Of a stretch of DNA of 64,000 nt, positions 36,155 through 44,460 are shown piece after piece (within the stretch, counting starts at the first letter, position 1; every line of letters starts with the position of its first letter). A program made the translations under genes and the position numbers. Location: the NCBI GenBank assembly GCA_013298075.1, contig JAAFJG010000011.1, positions 1 to 64,000 on the forward strand, read 5' to 3'. This DNA comes from Cytophagales bacterium (lineage in GTDB: Bacteria; Bacteroidota; Bacteroidia; Cytophagales; Microscillaceae). The notes beneath the pieces are model-generated. The model had not been told where the DNA came from, did not search any database, and was given only the letters and a program-made list of their open reading frames with translations.

Positions 36155-36406
36155 TTATGAAATCATTACAATAATTTTATTTACTTTATCAATCGTTGTG
36201 TTTAATTTTTTTGCTATTTCTTCTATAGAAATTTTTTGTTTGTATAAAGAAATAACAGCGTAAAAAAACTCTTCAGTGCGATTTTCACCGATTTCGATAC
36301 CTTTTTTCTCACCAATTTCGATGCCTTTTTTCTCACCTTTTTTCTCACCAATTTCGATGCCTTCGATGTATCGAATATCAGTTTCTAAATCATAAATGAA
36401 TGCCAT
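36155..36406 (-). CDS. Stand-alone copy of the C-terminal domain of Rpn-like nuclease 1
   Basis: An 83-residue protein that repeats residues 214-284 of the upstream nuclease almost letter for letter: MAFIYDLETDIRYIEG at the start and ...KLNTTIDKVNKIIVMIS at the end. It has 12 extra residues of the tetrapeptide repeat (GEKK/GIEI). It has no nuclease motif. Its ATG lies 5 bases after the nuclease stop codon, so translation is likely coupled. By analogy with the internally initiated RpnS products of E. coli, it may bind and inhibit the nuclease. That function is inference. Confidence 0.75.
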   Translation of the reverse strand: MAFIYDLETDIRYIEGIEIGEKKGEKKGIEIGEKKGIEIGENRTEEFFYAVISLYKQKISIEEIAKKLNTTIDKVNKIIVMIS

Positions 36407-36411
36407 AGTTT

Positions 36412-37266
36412 TTATGAAATCATTACAATAATTTTATTTACTTTATCAATTGTTGTGTTTAATTTTTTTGCTATTTCTTCTATAGAAATTTTTTGTTTAT
36501 ATAAAGAAATAACAGCGTAAAAAAACTCTTCAGTGCGATTTTCGCCGATTTCGATGCCTTTTTTCTCGCCGATTTCGATGCCTTCGATGTATCGAATATC
36601 AGTTTCTAAATCATAAATGAATGCCATATTATTACTTTTTTGTTTAGTGATTTCTTGAATGTTTCTTAATTTTGATAAAACTTCCAAATGCACAGCACAT
36701 TTTTCTTTTCTATCTACCGCAATATTCATAGAAACTATTTTTTGTAAAATAATATCTACAATATCTTCAGGATTTTTGCCTTTATAATTTGCTAAAACTG
36801 CCAATATAATTTCTTCAGGTTGTTTAGAATTAACAAATAATTCATAATCATAATCCTCAAAATTAAGCAAATTATATTTAAAATCTATATCTGTTTCTTT
36901 GATAAAGTTTTTCATACGTGATTTTCCCTTACCTAAATAGAAAACGTATTGCAGTACATTAATATTGTATTCAGACCTCAAAAATGCTTGATAAAAATTC
37001 ATTCGGTTGTGCATTTTAGGATTATCCGCTACTTGAAATTCTATGTGCAAAATGTAATCTAACTTTTTATTTTTATGTTTTATTTTCATCAAAAAATCAG
37101 GTTCACGCTCTAATGTTTTTTGCTTTTTAGTGGGCAAAATTTCACTATTTGTGCTGTTTATTTTAATGCCCAACAAAAGATTTATCAATGTTTTTGAAAT
37201 AGTTTCAATATTTTCTTTGAGTAATTTGTCATACTCATTATCATAGATTCTTCGTTTTTTTGCCAT
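36412..37266 (-). CDS. Rpn-like PD-(D/E)XK nuclease 1
   Basis: A 284-residue member of the Rpn/PDDEXK 'transposase'-type nucleases. The active-site pattern is visible as PDFLM (Asp57) and IEFQ (Glu76-x-Gln78). Residues about 80-210 are helical. From Met214 the C-terminal domain holds a tetrapeptide-repeat helix (GIEIGEKKGIEIGEN) and a small helix-turn-helix-like end (ISIEEIAKKLNTTIDKVNKI). That whole domain is repeated as a separate gene 5 bases downstream. E. coli relatives are toxic DNA nucleases that promote recombination and defend against phage. Confidence 0.8.
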   Translation of the reverse strand: MAKKRRIYDNEYDKLLKENIETISKTLINLLLGIKINSTNSEILPTKKQKTLEREPDFLMKIKHKNKKLDYILHIEFQVADNPKMHNRMNFYQAFLRSEYNINVLQYVFYLGKGKSRMKNFIKETDIDFKYNLLNFEDYDYELFVNSKQPEEIILAVLANYKGKNPEDIVDIILQKIVSMNIAVDRKEKCAVHLEVLSKLRNIQEITKQKSNNMAFIYDLETDIRYIEGIEIGEKKGIEIGENRTEEFFYAVISLYKQKISIEEIAKKLNTTIDKVNKIIVMIS

Positions 37267-37418
37267 TTTTATTCGTTTTTATGTGAAAATTTATCGTTTT
37301 TAATGATTTATTTAACTAATTTGATTTTCAAAATTTACTTCTATAATTAAGCAAAGCGTTACTTACTTTCTAGAAAATATTTTGTGAATAACGTTCAATT
37401 TTATAGTTTGTAACTAAT

Positions 37419-37459
37419 AAAAAATGGTACTTCATCATCAAAATAAAAGTACCATTTTT
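37419..37459 (-). terminator. Terminator of sufS
   Basis: AAAAATGGTACTT pairs with AAGTACCATTTTT across a 14-base loop directly after the sufS stop codon; T tracts are present on both sides. Confidence 0.7.
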
Positions 37460-37466
37460 CAAAAAA

Positions 37467-38675
37467 CTATCTCAACATTTTAATTACTTTTTGCAAAGCA
37501 ATCATAAAAACATCAATTTCTTCTTTGGTATTATACAAAGCAAAAGAAATTCTGGACGTGCCTAATAAACCCAATCTACTCATCAAAGGTTGCGTACAAT
37601 GATGACCTGTACGAATCGCAATGCCTTCCATATCTAATAAAGTACCAATATCCGAATGATGAACGCCCTCAATCACAAAAGAAATAACGCTAATTTTTTC
37701 TTTGGCTGTACCGATAATTTTCAAGCCTTCGATTTGCGATATTTTTTCGGTAGCATATAATAACAACTCGTTTTCGTGCTGCCTAATTTTTTCTTTTCCG
37801 ATATTTTGAACGTATTCTAAAGCATATTTAAAAGCAATTACATCAGCAATATTGGGAGTTCCAGCCTCAAATTTATGCGGAATTGTATTAAAAGTTGTCC
37901 CATTTTCAAAGCTGACATCTTTTATCATTTCCCCTCCTCCGTGATAAGGTGGCATATTTTCTAACAATTCTTTTTTGCCATACAACGCACCAATGCCCGT
38001 AGGTGCATAGACTTTATGCCCCGAAAAAGCATAAAAATCACAATCCAATTCCTGCACATCTATATCCAAATGTACGCTTGCTTGCGCTCCATCTAAAAAT
38101 ATTTTTGTGCCATTTTGTTTTGCTTTTTCGATGATTTTTTTGACAGGATTCACAGTCCCGAGTGCGTTAGATACGTGTACGAGAGAAATAATTTTGGTGC
38201 GAGGTGAGAGTAATTTTTCAAATTCATCGAGTTTTAATTCGCCTTCATCAGTAATTGGAATTACTTTTATTTTCGCTCCTTTTTCTTGTGCCAATAGTTG
38301 CCAAGGCACAATATTAGAATGATGCTCCATTTCTGATAAAATAATTTCATCATCTTTCTGAATATTTTGCCTGCCCCAAGTGCTTGCTACTAAATTAACT
38401 GCTTCGGTAACTCCTCTTACAAAAATAATTTCTTCTACCCATTTTGCGTTCAAAAATTGTCGAATTACTTCTCTTGTTTCTTCATAATCACCCGTTGATT
38501 TGGCTGCCAAATAATGCGCCCCTCTGTGAATATTAGCATTTTGGGTTTGATAATAACGGCTCAAAGCATCAATTACTATGGTTGGTTTTTGAGAAGTAGC
38601 CGCATTATCAAAATATATGAGTGATTTGTTTTGATGAATTTTTTGGTGTAATATCGGAAAATCTTGTCTATACAT
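37467..38675 (-). CDS. sufS: Cysteine desulfurase, SufS type
   Basis: A 402-residue PLP enzyme that takes sulfur from cysteine for Fe-S cluster assembly. The PLP lysine is Lys221 (SGHKVYAPTG), and the catalytic cysteine is Cys360 in RTGHHC, the short SufS-type loop. DNAATSQKP at the N-terminus is also typical. No other suf genes are adjacent in the window, which is unusual because sufS often sits with sufBCD. Confidence 0.92.
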   Translation of the reverse strand: MYRQDFPILHQKIHQNKSLIYFDNAATSQKPTIVIDALSRYYQTQNANIHRGAHYLAAKSTGDYEETREVIRQFLNAKWVEEIIFVRGVTEAVNLVASTWGRQNIQKDDEIILSEMEHHSNIVPWQLLAQEKGAKIKVIPITDEGELKLDEFEKLLSPRTKIISLVHVSNALGTVNPVKKIIEKAKQNGTKIFLDGAQASVHLDIDVQELDCDFYAFSGHKVYAPTGIGALYGKKELLENMPPYHGGGEMIKDVSFENGTTFNTIPHKFEAGTPNIADVIAFKYALEYVQNIGKEKIRQHENELLLYATEKISQIEGLKIIGTAKEKISVISFVIEGVHHSDIGTLLDMEGIAIRTGHHCTQPLMSRLGLLGTSRISFALYNTKEEIDVFMIALQKVIKMLR

Positions 38676-38772
38676 TTTCTTAAAATTTATTTTTTTGGAA
38701 TGAAATGATTTATTGTATTATATCTCATAAACCATAAATAACTAAAAATAGTTTGAGAAATAATATAAAAAA

Positions 38773-39000
38773 TTGGTTCATGGGAAATTATCGCAGCTAT
38801 AATTTTATTCTGTATGAGTAGAAATAGCATTTATGCCACTTATTTAAAAAAAATAAAAATATCAATTTAAAAAATGGAGAGATTTTGGCTAAAGCCAACA
38901 ATTGAATTTTTTATTATCCTCCAGATAAATCTGGAGGCAATTCAAAAAACATATTTCAAAAAACATATTTTTATTTTCCGCAAAATTTCCTAAAAACCAA
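38773..39000 (-). repeat. MITE-like dispersed element, copy D (most complete)
   Basis: A 228-base copy bounded by TTGGTTCATGGGAAATTATC and, inverted, TTGGTTTTTAGGAAATTTTG, which match at 15 of 20 positions. Internal blocks TTTTGGCTAAAGCCAACAATT and the CCTCCAG/CTGGAGG palindrome are intact. It ends 11 bases from the stop codon of the RNA methyltransferase gene and fills the 335-base gap to sufS. Confidence 0.88.
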
Positions 39001-39010
39001 AAAATCAAAA

Positions 39011-40159
39011 TCAATCTACACACAAAACCAAACCTTTTAAATATTCTCCTTCTGGGTGATAAATATTGATAGGATGGTCTAAAGGTTGTGTTAATTGATG
39101 AATCACTCGCACAGGTCTTCTCACTTCTGAGGCGGCTGCAAAAACCATTTTTCGAAATAAATCTTTATCCACATGCCCCGAACACGAAAAAGTAAATATC
39201 AAACCACCTTTTTTTATTTTTCTGATAGCCAATTCATTCAAACTAATATAACCTCTGGCGGCTTTTTTGATAGATTGTTTGTTTTTGGCAAATGCAGGTG
39301 GGTCTAAAACAATAATATCAAAATTTTCTTCTGTATTTTTCAAATAATCGAAACAATCGCCAATGTGCGTGCTGTGTTTTTCTGTATTGGGTATATTTTT
39401 TTGAATTATTTTTTCACAATTTTCGATTGCCTCTTTTGAAATATCTGCAGAAATTACTTTTTCTGCACCTCCCGCCAACGCATACACACTAAATCCGCCT
39501 GTATAAGCAAAAGTATTTAAAACACTTTTTCCTTTGCTATATTGAGCCAAAAGAGAACGATTTTCTCTTTGGTCGAGGAAAAAACCTGTTTTTTGGCTTT
39601 TTTCTAAATCAATACAAAAATCTAAATTATTTTCTTTTATCCAAATAATATTGTCTTTATAAGGTTCAGTCAGCCATTTTTGCGAACCTTTATTTTTTAG
39701 ATAAATATATTTGAAACCTAATTTTTCGAAAGATTTTTGAATGTGTGGAAATATTTTTTCAATTCCTTCACTCAAAATCTGCACAACCATCACTTCATTA
39801 TATACATCGGCAACAATACTCGGTAAAAAATCTCCTTCGGCGTGCAATAATCTGTACGCATTTGTATTTGAATTGAGTACATATTTTTGTCTTAATTCGA
39901 AGGCATTTTTAATTTTATCAAACCAAAAATTTTCATCTAAGACGATAGGATTTTTACCAAAATAAAATAATTTGGCTGTAATTTGACTTTGTGCATCAAA
40001 AAATCCGAAACCTAAAAAAGATTGTTTACTATCTCTAATTTCTATAATATCGCCTGTTTGAGCCACAGGCATTGTCAAAACTCCTCCCGAAAAAATCCAA
40101 GGATGTTGTTGTAAAATTGATTTTTCTCTTTGTGGTTTGAGAACTAAAATTGGATACAT
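39011..40159 (-). CDS. PUA-domain SAM-dependent RNA methyltransferase (RlmI-like)
   Basis: A 382-residue protein: N-terminal PUA-like domain (residues 1-75, HPWIFSGGVL...), middle RNA-binding segment, and a class I methyltransferase with NTFAYTGGFSVYAL (motif I, SAM site) and VLDPPAFAKNK (motif IV). Homologue RlmI makes 5-methylcytosine in 23S rRNA, using a cysteine near the end; here FSCSGH carries that cysteine. An upstream in-frame start (40204) would read through the terminator hairpin of the preceding sensor gene, so 40159 is preferred. Confidence 0.85.
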   Translation of the reverse strand: MYPILVLKPQREKSILQQHPWIFSGGVLTMPVAQTGDIIEIRDSKQSFLGFGFFDAQSQITAKLFYFGKNPIVLDENFWFDKIKNAFELRQKYVLNSNTNAYRLLHAEGDFLPSIVADVYNEVMVVQILSEGIEKIFPHIQKSFEKLGFKYIYLKNKGSQKWLTEPYKDNIIWIKENNLDFCIDLEKSQKTGFFLDQRENRSLLAQYSKGKSVLNTFAYTGGFSVYALAGGAEKVISADISKEAIENCEKIIQKNIPNTEKHSTHIGDCFDYLKNTEENFDIIVLDPPAFAKNKQSIKKAARGYISLNELAIRKIKKGGLIFTFSCSGHVDKDLFRKMVFAAASEVRRPVRVIHQLTQPLDHPINIYHPEGEYLKGLVLCVD

Positions 40160-40192
40160 TGTATATGAATAATTGATTTTTGTATATGAAAG

Positions 40193-40247
40193 AAAATTAC
40201 ACATTCAAAGTAAATTATATCTATTTTGAATGTGTAATTTTTTATTT
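40193..40247 (-). terminator. Terminator of the GAF sensor gene
   Basis: AAAATTACACATTCAAA pairs with TTTTGAATGTGTAATTTT across about 14 bases, followed by T-rich sequence. It lies 11 bases after the sensor stop. Confidence 0.75.
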
Positions 40248-40257
40248 TATTTCTATT

Positions 40258-42195
40258 TTATGCAAATTTATTAGCGTTCATTTCATCAAAAATGAATAAG
40301 TATTTACTTATTTCCCCGTTTTGTTGTCTAATAGCAGCACAAGCCATATTTACATTGATTTTTTTATCGCCTTTTCCTTTGATAGTGCCGTATCCTTTCG
40401 AAATTTCACCTTTTGAAATAGTATCTTTGGCTACATTTATTTTTTCTATATCTGTAAATAAATAATCGATTCCCAAACCTTTCAATTCTCCGTGAGAGAA
40501 CTCTAAATTTTTTAATAATACGTCGTTGAGCATAATCATCGCAAATTTTAAATCTGTTTCGATAATCATATACGAAACCTCTAATAATTTTTGTATTTCT
40601 TTTGCTTCTCTTTGTGAAGTTTCCATCAATTCTTGGGCAGTTTGTAAAGATTCCATATTTTGCAACATTTCTTCTTCTTGTGCTTGCATTTGAAGTGCAT
40701 ATTGGCGTGAATCATCTAATAATTTTTGATTTTTTTCACTATTTCTTACGTTTGAGATAGAAGTAGCGATATTTTCTGCAATTTTTTCTACGAATGAAAT
40801 TTCGTATGGTTCAAAAATTTTAAAAGACGCTAATTCTACTACACCATATACTTTGTCATTACTTTTCAAAGGCACAATCAAAATACAATTTGGATTTGAT
40901 TCGCCTAAGCCAGAAGTAATTCTGATATATCCTTCAGGCACATCGGTCAAACAAATAGTTGCTTGCTCTTGCCAAGTTTGCCCTACTAATCCATCTCCTT
41001 GATATACTTTTTGTTGCAAATAACTTTTGTCTGTATCCCATGCGTAACACGCGGAAAGTGATAAATAAGGGTCTTTTTTAGTTTCTTCTTCTACAATAAA
41101 TAATGCTCCTTGATTTCCTTTCAAATATTTCACTAAATTTGAAATTACTTTTTCAGAAAGCGTTTGTAATTCATTATTATTTTTAAGAATATCACTAAAT
41201 AATACTAAACCTTCATTTGTCCAAGTACGGATACTTTCTTCTTCTGCTACTTTTTGTAAGTTATCTTTCATACTCACTAAAGCTGTTCCTAATAGATCTT
41301 TATTACTAATGGGTTGATAAGTTGTTTCGTATTCTCCTTTTCCGATTTGTCCTGCAAAAGTAGAAGTATTTTTTAAGTTGATAATTAGTTTATCTGCAGA
41401 AGTTGCCATTTCACCAATTTCATCACTATTAAATTTATAATGTCTATCATCAGGAATTTCTCCTAGTCCTAATTTTACGAAAACGCTATTAATATATTTA
41501 ATTGGTCTTACAATTTGTCGTCTTGTCCACCAGTTTACCATAAATCCGATAAAAATCAAACCTACTTGAAACACGATAATCAAATTACTCAAATTATTGA
41601 AAGAAGTTAATAAAATATCTTCTTTACTTTCTCTATTTTGTCTTTTTTGATTTGTCAAACCACTCAAATTAGCAATCAAAGCATCAGTTTCGGGTAGAAT
41701 AATCGTATTTAATATTTTTTCTGCTTTTTGAGATTTATCAGTTCTCATATAATCTTCGCCTTCTGCCAAGATTTCCATGATTTCTTCTTGATTTTTTTTG
41801 ATATTTTCAAATTTAGTAATCGCAGAATCTAATTGTCTAATCAGCCCAAGAGATGACCATTTTTTACTCAATGCAATCAATTTATCTTTAAACTCAGGAA
41901 AATCTTCGTGTAATTTTTTGAGTGCTTTTTTATCTTGAGCACGCACATTGGTTTGTTCATACACCCAACTAAAAGTATATGCTTCTGCTTGTGTAACTTT
42001 TAGCCTAAATTCTTCTAATTTATCAATCGAAAGATTGATAACTTTACCAATGGTTTTGGTTTGCGAAGAACTTTGGTTTAAAGTAACTAAACTAATTATT
42101 CCCATTACAATAAACAAAATGTAAATGAAAATAAAACCTGCTATGATTTTTTGGCTGATGCTACTAAAACGAAAGAGTTGAGAAAACTTTTTCAT
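40258..42195 (-). CDS. Membrane sensor with HAMP, GAF and PAS domains, no output enzyme
   Basis: A 645-residue protein: first span about residues 15-37, a helical periplasmic sensor (about 40-200, four-helix-bundle like), second span about 200-225, HAMP-like region, GAF domain (about 330-480), coiled coil (about 480-535) and a C-terminal PAS-like domain. There is no kinase, phosphatase, cyclase or methyl-accepting output domain. The GAF segment is strongly similar to that of the SpoIIE phosphatase at 11527-14109 (shared GLVGQT, TSGLG, ILIVPL, FVEKI.ENIA). It may act as an adaptor in the same signalling network. Confidence 0.75.
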   Translation of the reverse strand: MKKFSQLFRFSSISQKIIAGFIFIYILFIVMGIISLVTLNQSSSQTKTIGKVINLSIDKLEEFRLKVTQAEAYTFSWVYEQTNVRAQDKKALKKLHEDFPEFKDKLIALSKKWSSLGLIRQLDSAITKFENIKKNQEEIMEILAEGEDYMRTDKSQKAEKILNTIILPETDALIANLSGLTNQKRQNRESKEDILLTSFNNLSNLIIVFQVGLIFIGFMVNWWTRRQIVRPIKYINSVFVKLGLGEIPDDRHYKFNSDEIGEMATSADKLIINLKNTSTFAGQIGKGEYETTYQPISNKDLLGTALVSMKDNLQKVAEEESIRTWTNEGLVLFSDILKNNNELQTLSEKVISNLVKYLKGNQGALFIVEEETKKDPYLSLSACYAWDTDKSYLQQKVYQGDGLVGQTWQEQATICLTDVPEGYIRITSGLGESNPNCILIVPLKSNDKVYGVVELASFKIFEPYEISFVEKIAENIATSISNVRNSEKNQKLLDDSRQYALQMQAQEEEMLQNMESLQTAQELMETSQREAKEIQKLLEVSYMIIETDLKFAMIMLNDVLLKNLEFSHGELKGLGIDYLFTDIEKINVAKDTISKGEISKGYGTIKGKGDKKINVNMACAAIRQQNGEISKYLFIFDEMNANKFA

Positions 42196-42266
42196 AAATA
42201 TATTTTTAAAATATGAATATCAAACGAAATTTGCTTTTATTATTTTTTACTTTTTTATTATTTTTG

Positions 42267-42274
42267 CAAAATTA
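42267..42274 (-). promoter_or_regulatory. -7 box for the GAF sensor
   Basis: TAATTTTG on the minus strand, 71 bases before the sensor ATG and just past the hslV stop codon. Confidence 0.4.
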
Positions 42275-42288
42275 GTACCATAAAAAAA

Positions 42289-42828
42289 TTATCCAACTTC
42301 TTCTATCACAAAATTATGATTGGTATAAATACAAATATCAGCCGCAATAGTTAAACTTTCCTTTACCATTTCTGCTGCGCTCAAGTGCGAAGCATGTTTT
42401 TTGAGTGATAAAGCCGCTGCTTGTGCGTACATACTGCCTGAGCCAATGGTCGCTACATCGGTATCTGGCTCCAACACATCACCCGTACCCGAAACGATTA
42501 AAATTTCTTCTTTATTGACCACGATTAACATTGCTTCTAATTGTCTTAAATATTTATCAGTACGCCATTCTTTTGCCAATTCGATGGCTGCCCGTTTCAT
42601 ATTTTGTCCGTGTGAGGCTAATTTATCTTCAAATTTTGCTAATAAAGTAAAAGCATCGGCGGTTGAGCCTGCAAAACCTGCGACAATACTTCCATTGCCA
42701 ATTTTACGAATTTTTTTTACATTACTTTTCGCAATCGTGTTGCCCATTGTGGCTTGTCCGTCTGCTCCTATGGCTACTTTTCCGTTATGTCTTACTGCAC
42801 AAACAGTCGTTGAATGAATTATTTGCAT
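42289..42828 (-). CDS. hslV: ATP-dependent protease subunit HslV
   Basis: A 179-residue proteasome-like peptidase. The N-terminal catalytic threonine follows a six-residue propeptide (MQIIHS, then TT), and GADGQATMGN, GFAGSTADAFTL and the C-terminal NHNFVIEE are typical. It pairs with the HslU ATPase, which is not adjacent here. A TATCTTTG -7 box is at 42848-42855. Confidence 0.95.
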   Translation of the reverse strand: MQIIHSTTVCAVRHNGKVAIGADGQATMGNTIAKSNVKKIRKIGNGSIVAGFAGSTADAFTLLAKFEDKLASHGQNMKRAAIELAKEWRTDKYLRQLEAMLIVVNKEEILIVSGTGDVLEPDTDVATIGSGSMYAQAAALSLKKHASHLSAAEMVKESLTIAADICIYTNHNFVIEEVG

Positions 42829-42847
42829 TTTTAGGGTATTTTTTATG

Positions 42848-42855
42848 CAAAGATA
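42848..42855 (-). promoter_or_regulatory. -7 box for hslV
   Basis: TATCTTTG on the minus strand, 19 bases before the hslV ATG. Confidence 0.5.
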
Positions 42856-42965
42856 TATTTTTTTTCGAATAAAAAAAAAGTTATCTTTATTTTTTTGTGA
42901 TTTATGGTAAAATTTAAGTAATTTTTAGACGTTGAATAAATATTTTCTAAACTAAAAAAAATAAA

Positions 42966-42997
42966 TTTGGAAAATAAAGAAAAATATGGTATATTTG
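42966..42997 (+). promoter_or_regulatory. Promoter of the cNMP-binding domain gene
   Basis: TTTG at 42966-42969, 20 bases, then TATATTTG at 42990-42997: an exact Bacteroidota consensus, 60 bases before the ATG at 43058. Confidence 0.75.
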
Positions 42998-43057
42998 CAT
43001 TATAGTTTTTTTTTACGAACGAATATAATCAACATTCACTCAAAATCAGCCTAAAAA

Positions 43058-43588
43058 ATGTTTTCTTTTAAGCGTAAGTTTTCAGCCATAGAAATTGAAT
43101 TATTAAATTTTCTACAAAATGTACGATTGTTTCAAGATTTATCTGATACACAAAAATTATCATTTGCTACTTATTTACATATTCGGAGTTATAAACAAAA
43201 TGAAGTCGTTTTTTTTAGAAATGATCCAAGTCAAGCGTTATATCTTATCAAAGAAGGAAAATTAAGTTTAGAATTGGATATTAAAGAACATTTTGAATCG
43301 GTTATTCAATTAGAAACTTTTGCTTCTTTTGGGCATAATTCACTTTTACCAAAAACAAAACGCATTTTTAATGCCTTTGTAATTTCACCTCTATGTCAGA
43401 TTTATGTGTTACCCCAAGTCAATATTACTGATGTTTTTAAAAGAAATCCTGAGATAAAAGCACAAGTTTTAGAAAATTTAAGTTGTATTTATAATCAAAA
43501 TTTATATGATTTATGCAAAATATATAGGGAAAAACAAGGTTTTTTTGAACTAAACGAAATGTTTATGAATGTAGTTTGGGGAACATAA
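43058..43588 (+). CDS. Cyclic nucleotide-binding-domain protein without DNA-binding domain
   Basis: A 176-residue protein with one cNMP-binding (CRP-like) beta-barrel, about residues 12-130. It shows F..LS..QKLSFA, F.RND.S.ALYLIKEGKLSL and a later FGHNSLL segment where CRP proteins have the phosphate-binding cassette. The canonical Gly-Glu and Arg-Ser pairs are not evident, so ligand binding is uncertain. There is no C-terminal helix-turn-helix, so it is not a CRP-type regulator by itself. Confidence 0.75.
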   Translation: MFSFKRKFSAIEIELLNFLQNVRLFQDLSDTQKLSFATYLHIRSYKQNEVVFFRNDPSQALYLIKEGKLSLELDIKEHFESVIQLETFASFGHNSLLPKTKRIFNAFVISPLCQIYVLPQVNITDVFKRNPEIKAQVLENLSCIYNQNLYDLCKIYREKQGFFELNEMFMNVVWGT

Positions 43589-43614
43589 TATTAAAAAAAA
43601 CGAGATTAAAATAA

Positions 43615-43750
43615 TAATAGAGTTTTTTAAATGGTAGCCAAAAATTGACAAAAATCATTAAAAATTTGAGAAAAAAGAAAAAAAAATCCGTATTAATCCG
43701 CTAAATTCGTGTTATCTATGTGCTAAAATCTCTTTCATTTAAAAAATACT
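43615..43750 (-). repeat. Dispersed repeat R2, copy 2
   Basis: Inverse copy of the 30004-30128 repeat, sharing GGTAGCCAAAAATTGACAAA, ATCCGTATTAATCCGCTAAA and TTTCATTTAAAAAATACT. It overlaps the 3' end of the HEPN pseudogene, whose reading frame stops within the repeat. Confidence 0.8.
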
Positions 43751-44237
43751 ATTATATAAAAATAGAAAAACATCAACACTCACATTTTCTCTATTTCCAT
43801 GTGCTATTTTATTTCTTTTATCTAATAACATTTCAATAACAGTTTTTTCTTTTCCTTCATAAAAAGAATAATCAAAGCCTAATTTTTTAATAATCTCTTT
43901 CAAAACATCTACTTTTAAATTAGATTTTGTATCTATTTCATCAACTAAAAAAGTTGCCTTTTCATTACTATTTAGAAAGGTAATTATATCTTGAAGTGTT
44001 TCGAATTTAGTTTGTTCTATTGTTTTAAACTTCTTTTTAAGTGTTAATGCAACAATATTATCTTTTAATAATGAAATATTTTTTCCTAAAAATTCAATAT
44101 AACTTAAATAAGCGGTTCCCGAATTTTTTTACAAAACCTTCCCATTGAGCATATAAATAAGGAATGGCTAATCGTACTAAAAATTCTGAATTTTTACTAT
44201 TATCATCTACCAATTTTTTTAAGGTTATTAAATCTAT
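43739..44237 (-). pseudogene. HEPN-domain (MAE_28990-like) nuclease, truncated at both ends and frameshifted
   Basis: Translation shows FLVRLAIPYLYAQWEGFVK, then after a one-base shift SGTAYLSYIEFLG..., DEIDTKSNLKVDVLKEII and the HEPN active motif RNKIAHG (R-x4-H type). The shift lies in a run of seven T (44124-44130 on the plus strand). There is no start codon: coding ends exactly where MITE-like copy E begins (44238). At the other end the frame stops inside repeat R2. MAE_28990-like HEPN proteins are predicted RNases that accompany DUF262 genes. An N-terminal piece of that type sits beside the DUF262 gene at 15616. Confidence 0.75.
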
Positions 44238-44455
44238 TTGGTTCTTAGAAAATTATTGCGGAGATAATTTTGTTCTATTATGAATAATCATTTATTTTGA
44301 AAATATAGAAAAATATTAATCTGAAAAATACAAAAATTTCGGATAGAGCCAACGATTAAATTGTATATTATCCTCCAGATAAATCTGGAGGCAATTCAAA
44401 AAACACATTTCAAAAAATATATTTTCATTTTCCACACAAACTTCCCAATAACCAA
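44238..44455 (-). repeat. MITE-like dispersed element, copy E
   Basis: A 218-base copy with tips TTGGTTCTTAGAAAATTATT and CACAAACTTCCCAATAACCA. The first internal palindrome is mutated (GGATAGAGCC); the CCTCCAG/CTGGAGG palindrome is intact. It ends 6 bases from the stop codon of the MBOAT gene and on the other side interrupts the HEPN pseudogene. Confidence 0.85.
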
Positions 44456-44460
44456 AAATC

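Noticed and set aside
42289-43057. hslU expected next to hslV
   Set aside because: The flanking genes are a GAF sensor and a cNMP-binding protein; hslU is simply not adjacent, and separate locations occur in Bacteroidota.
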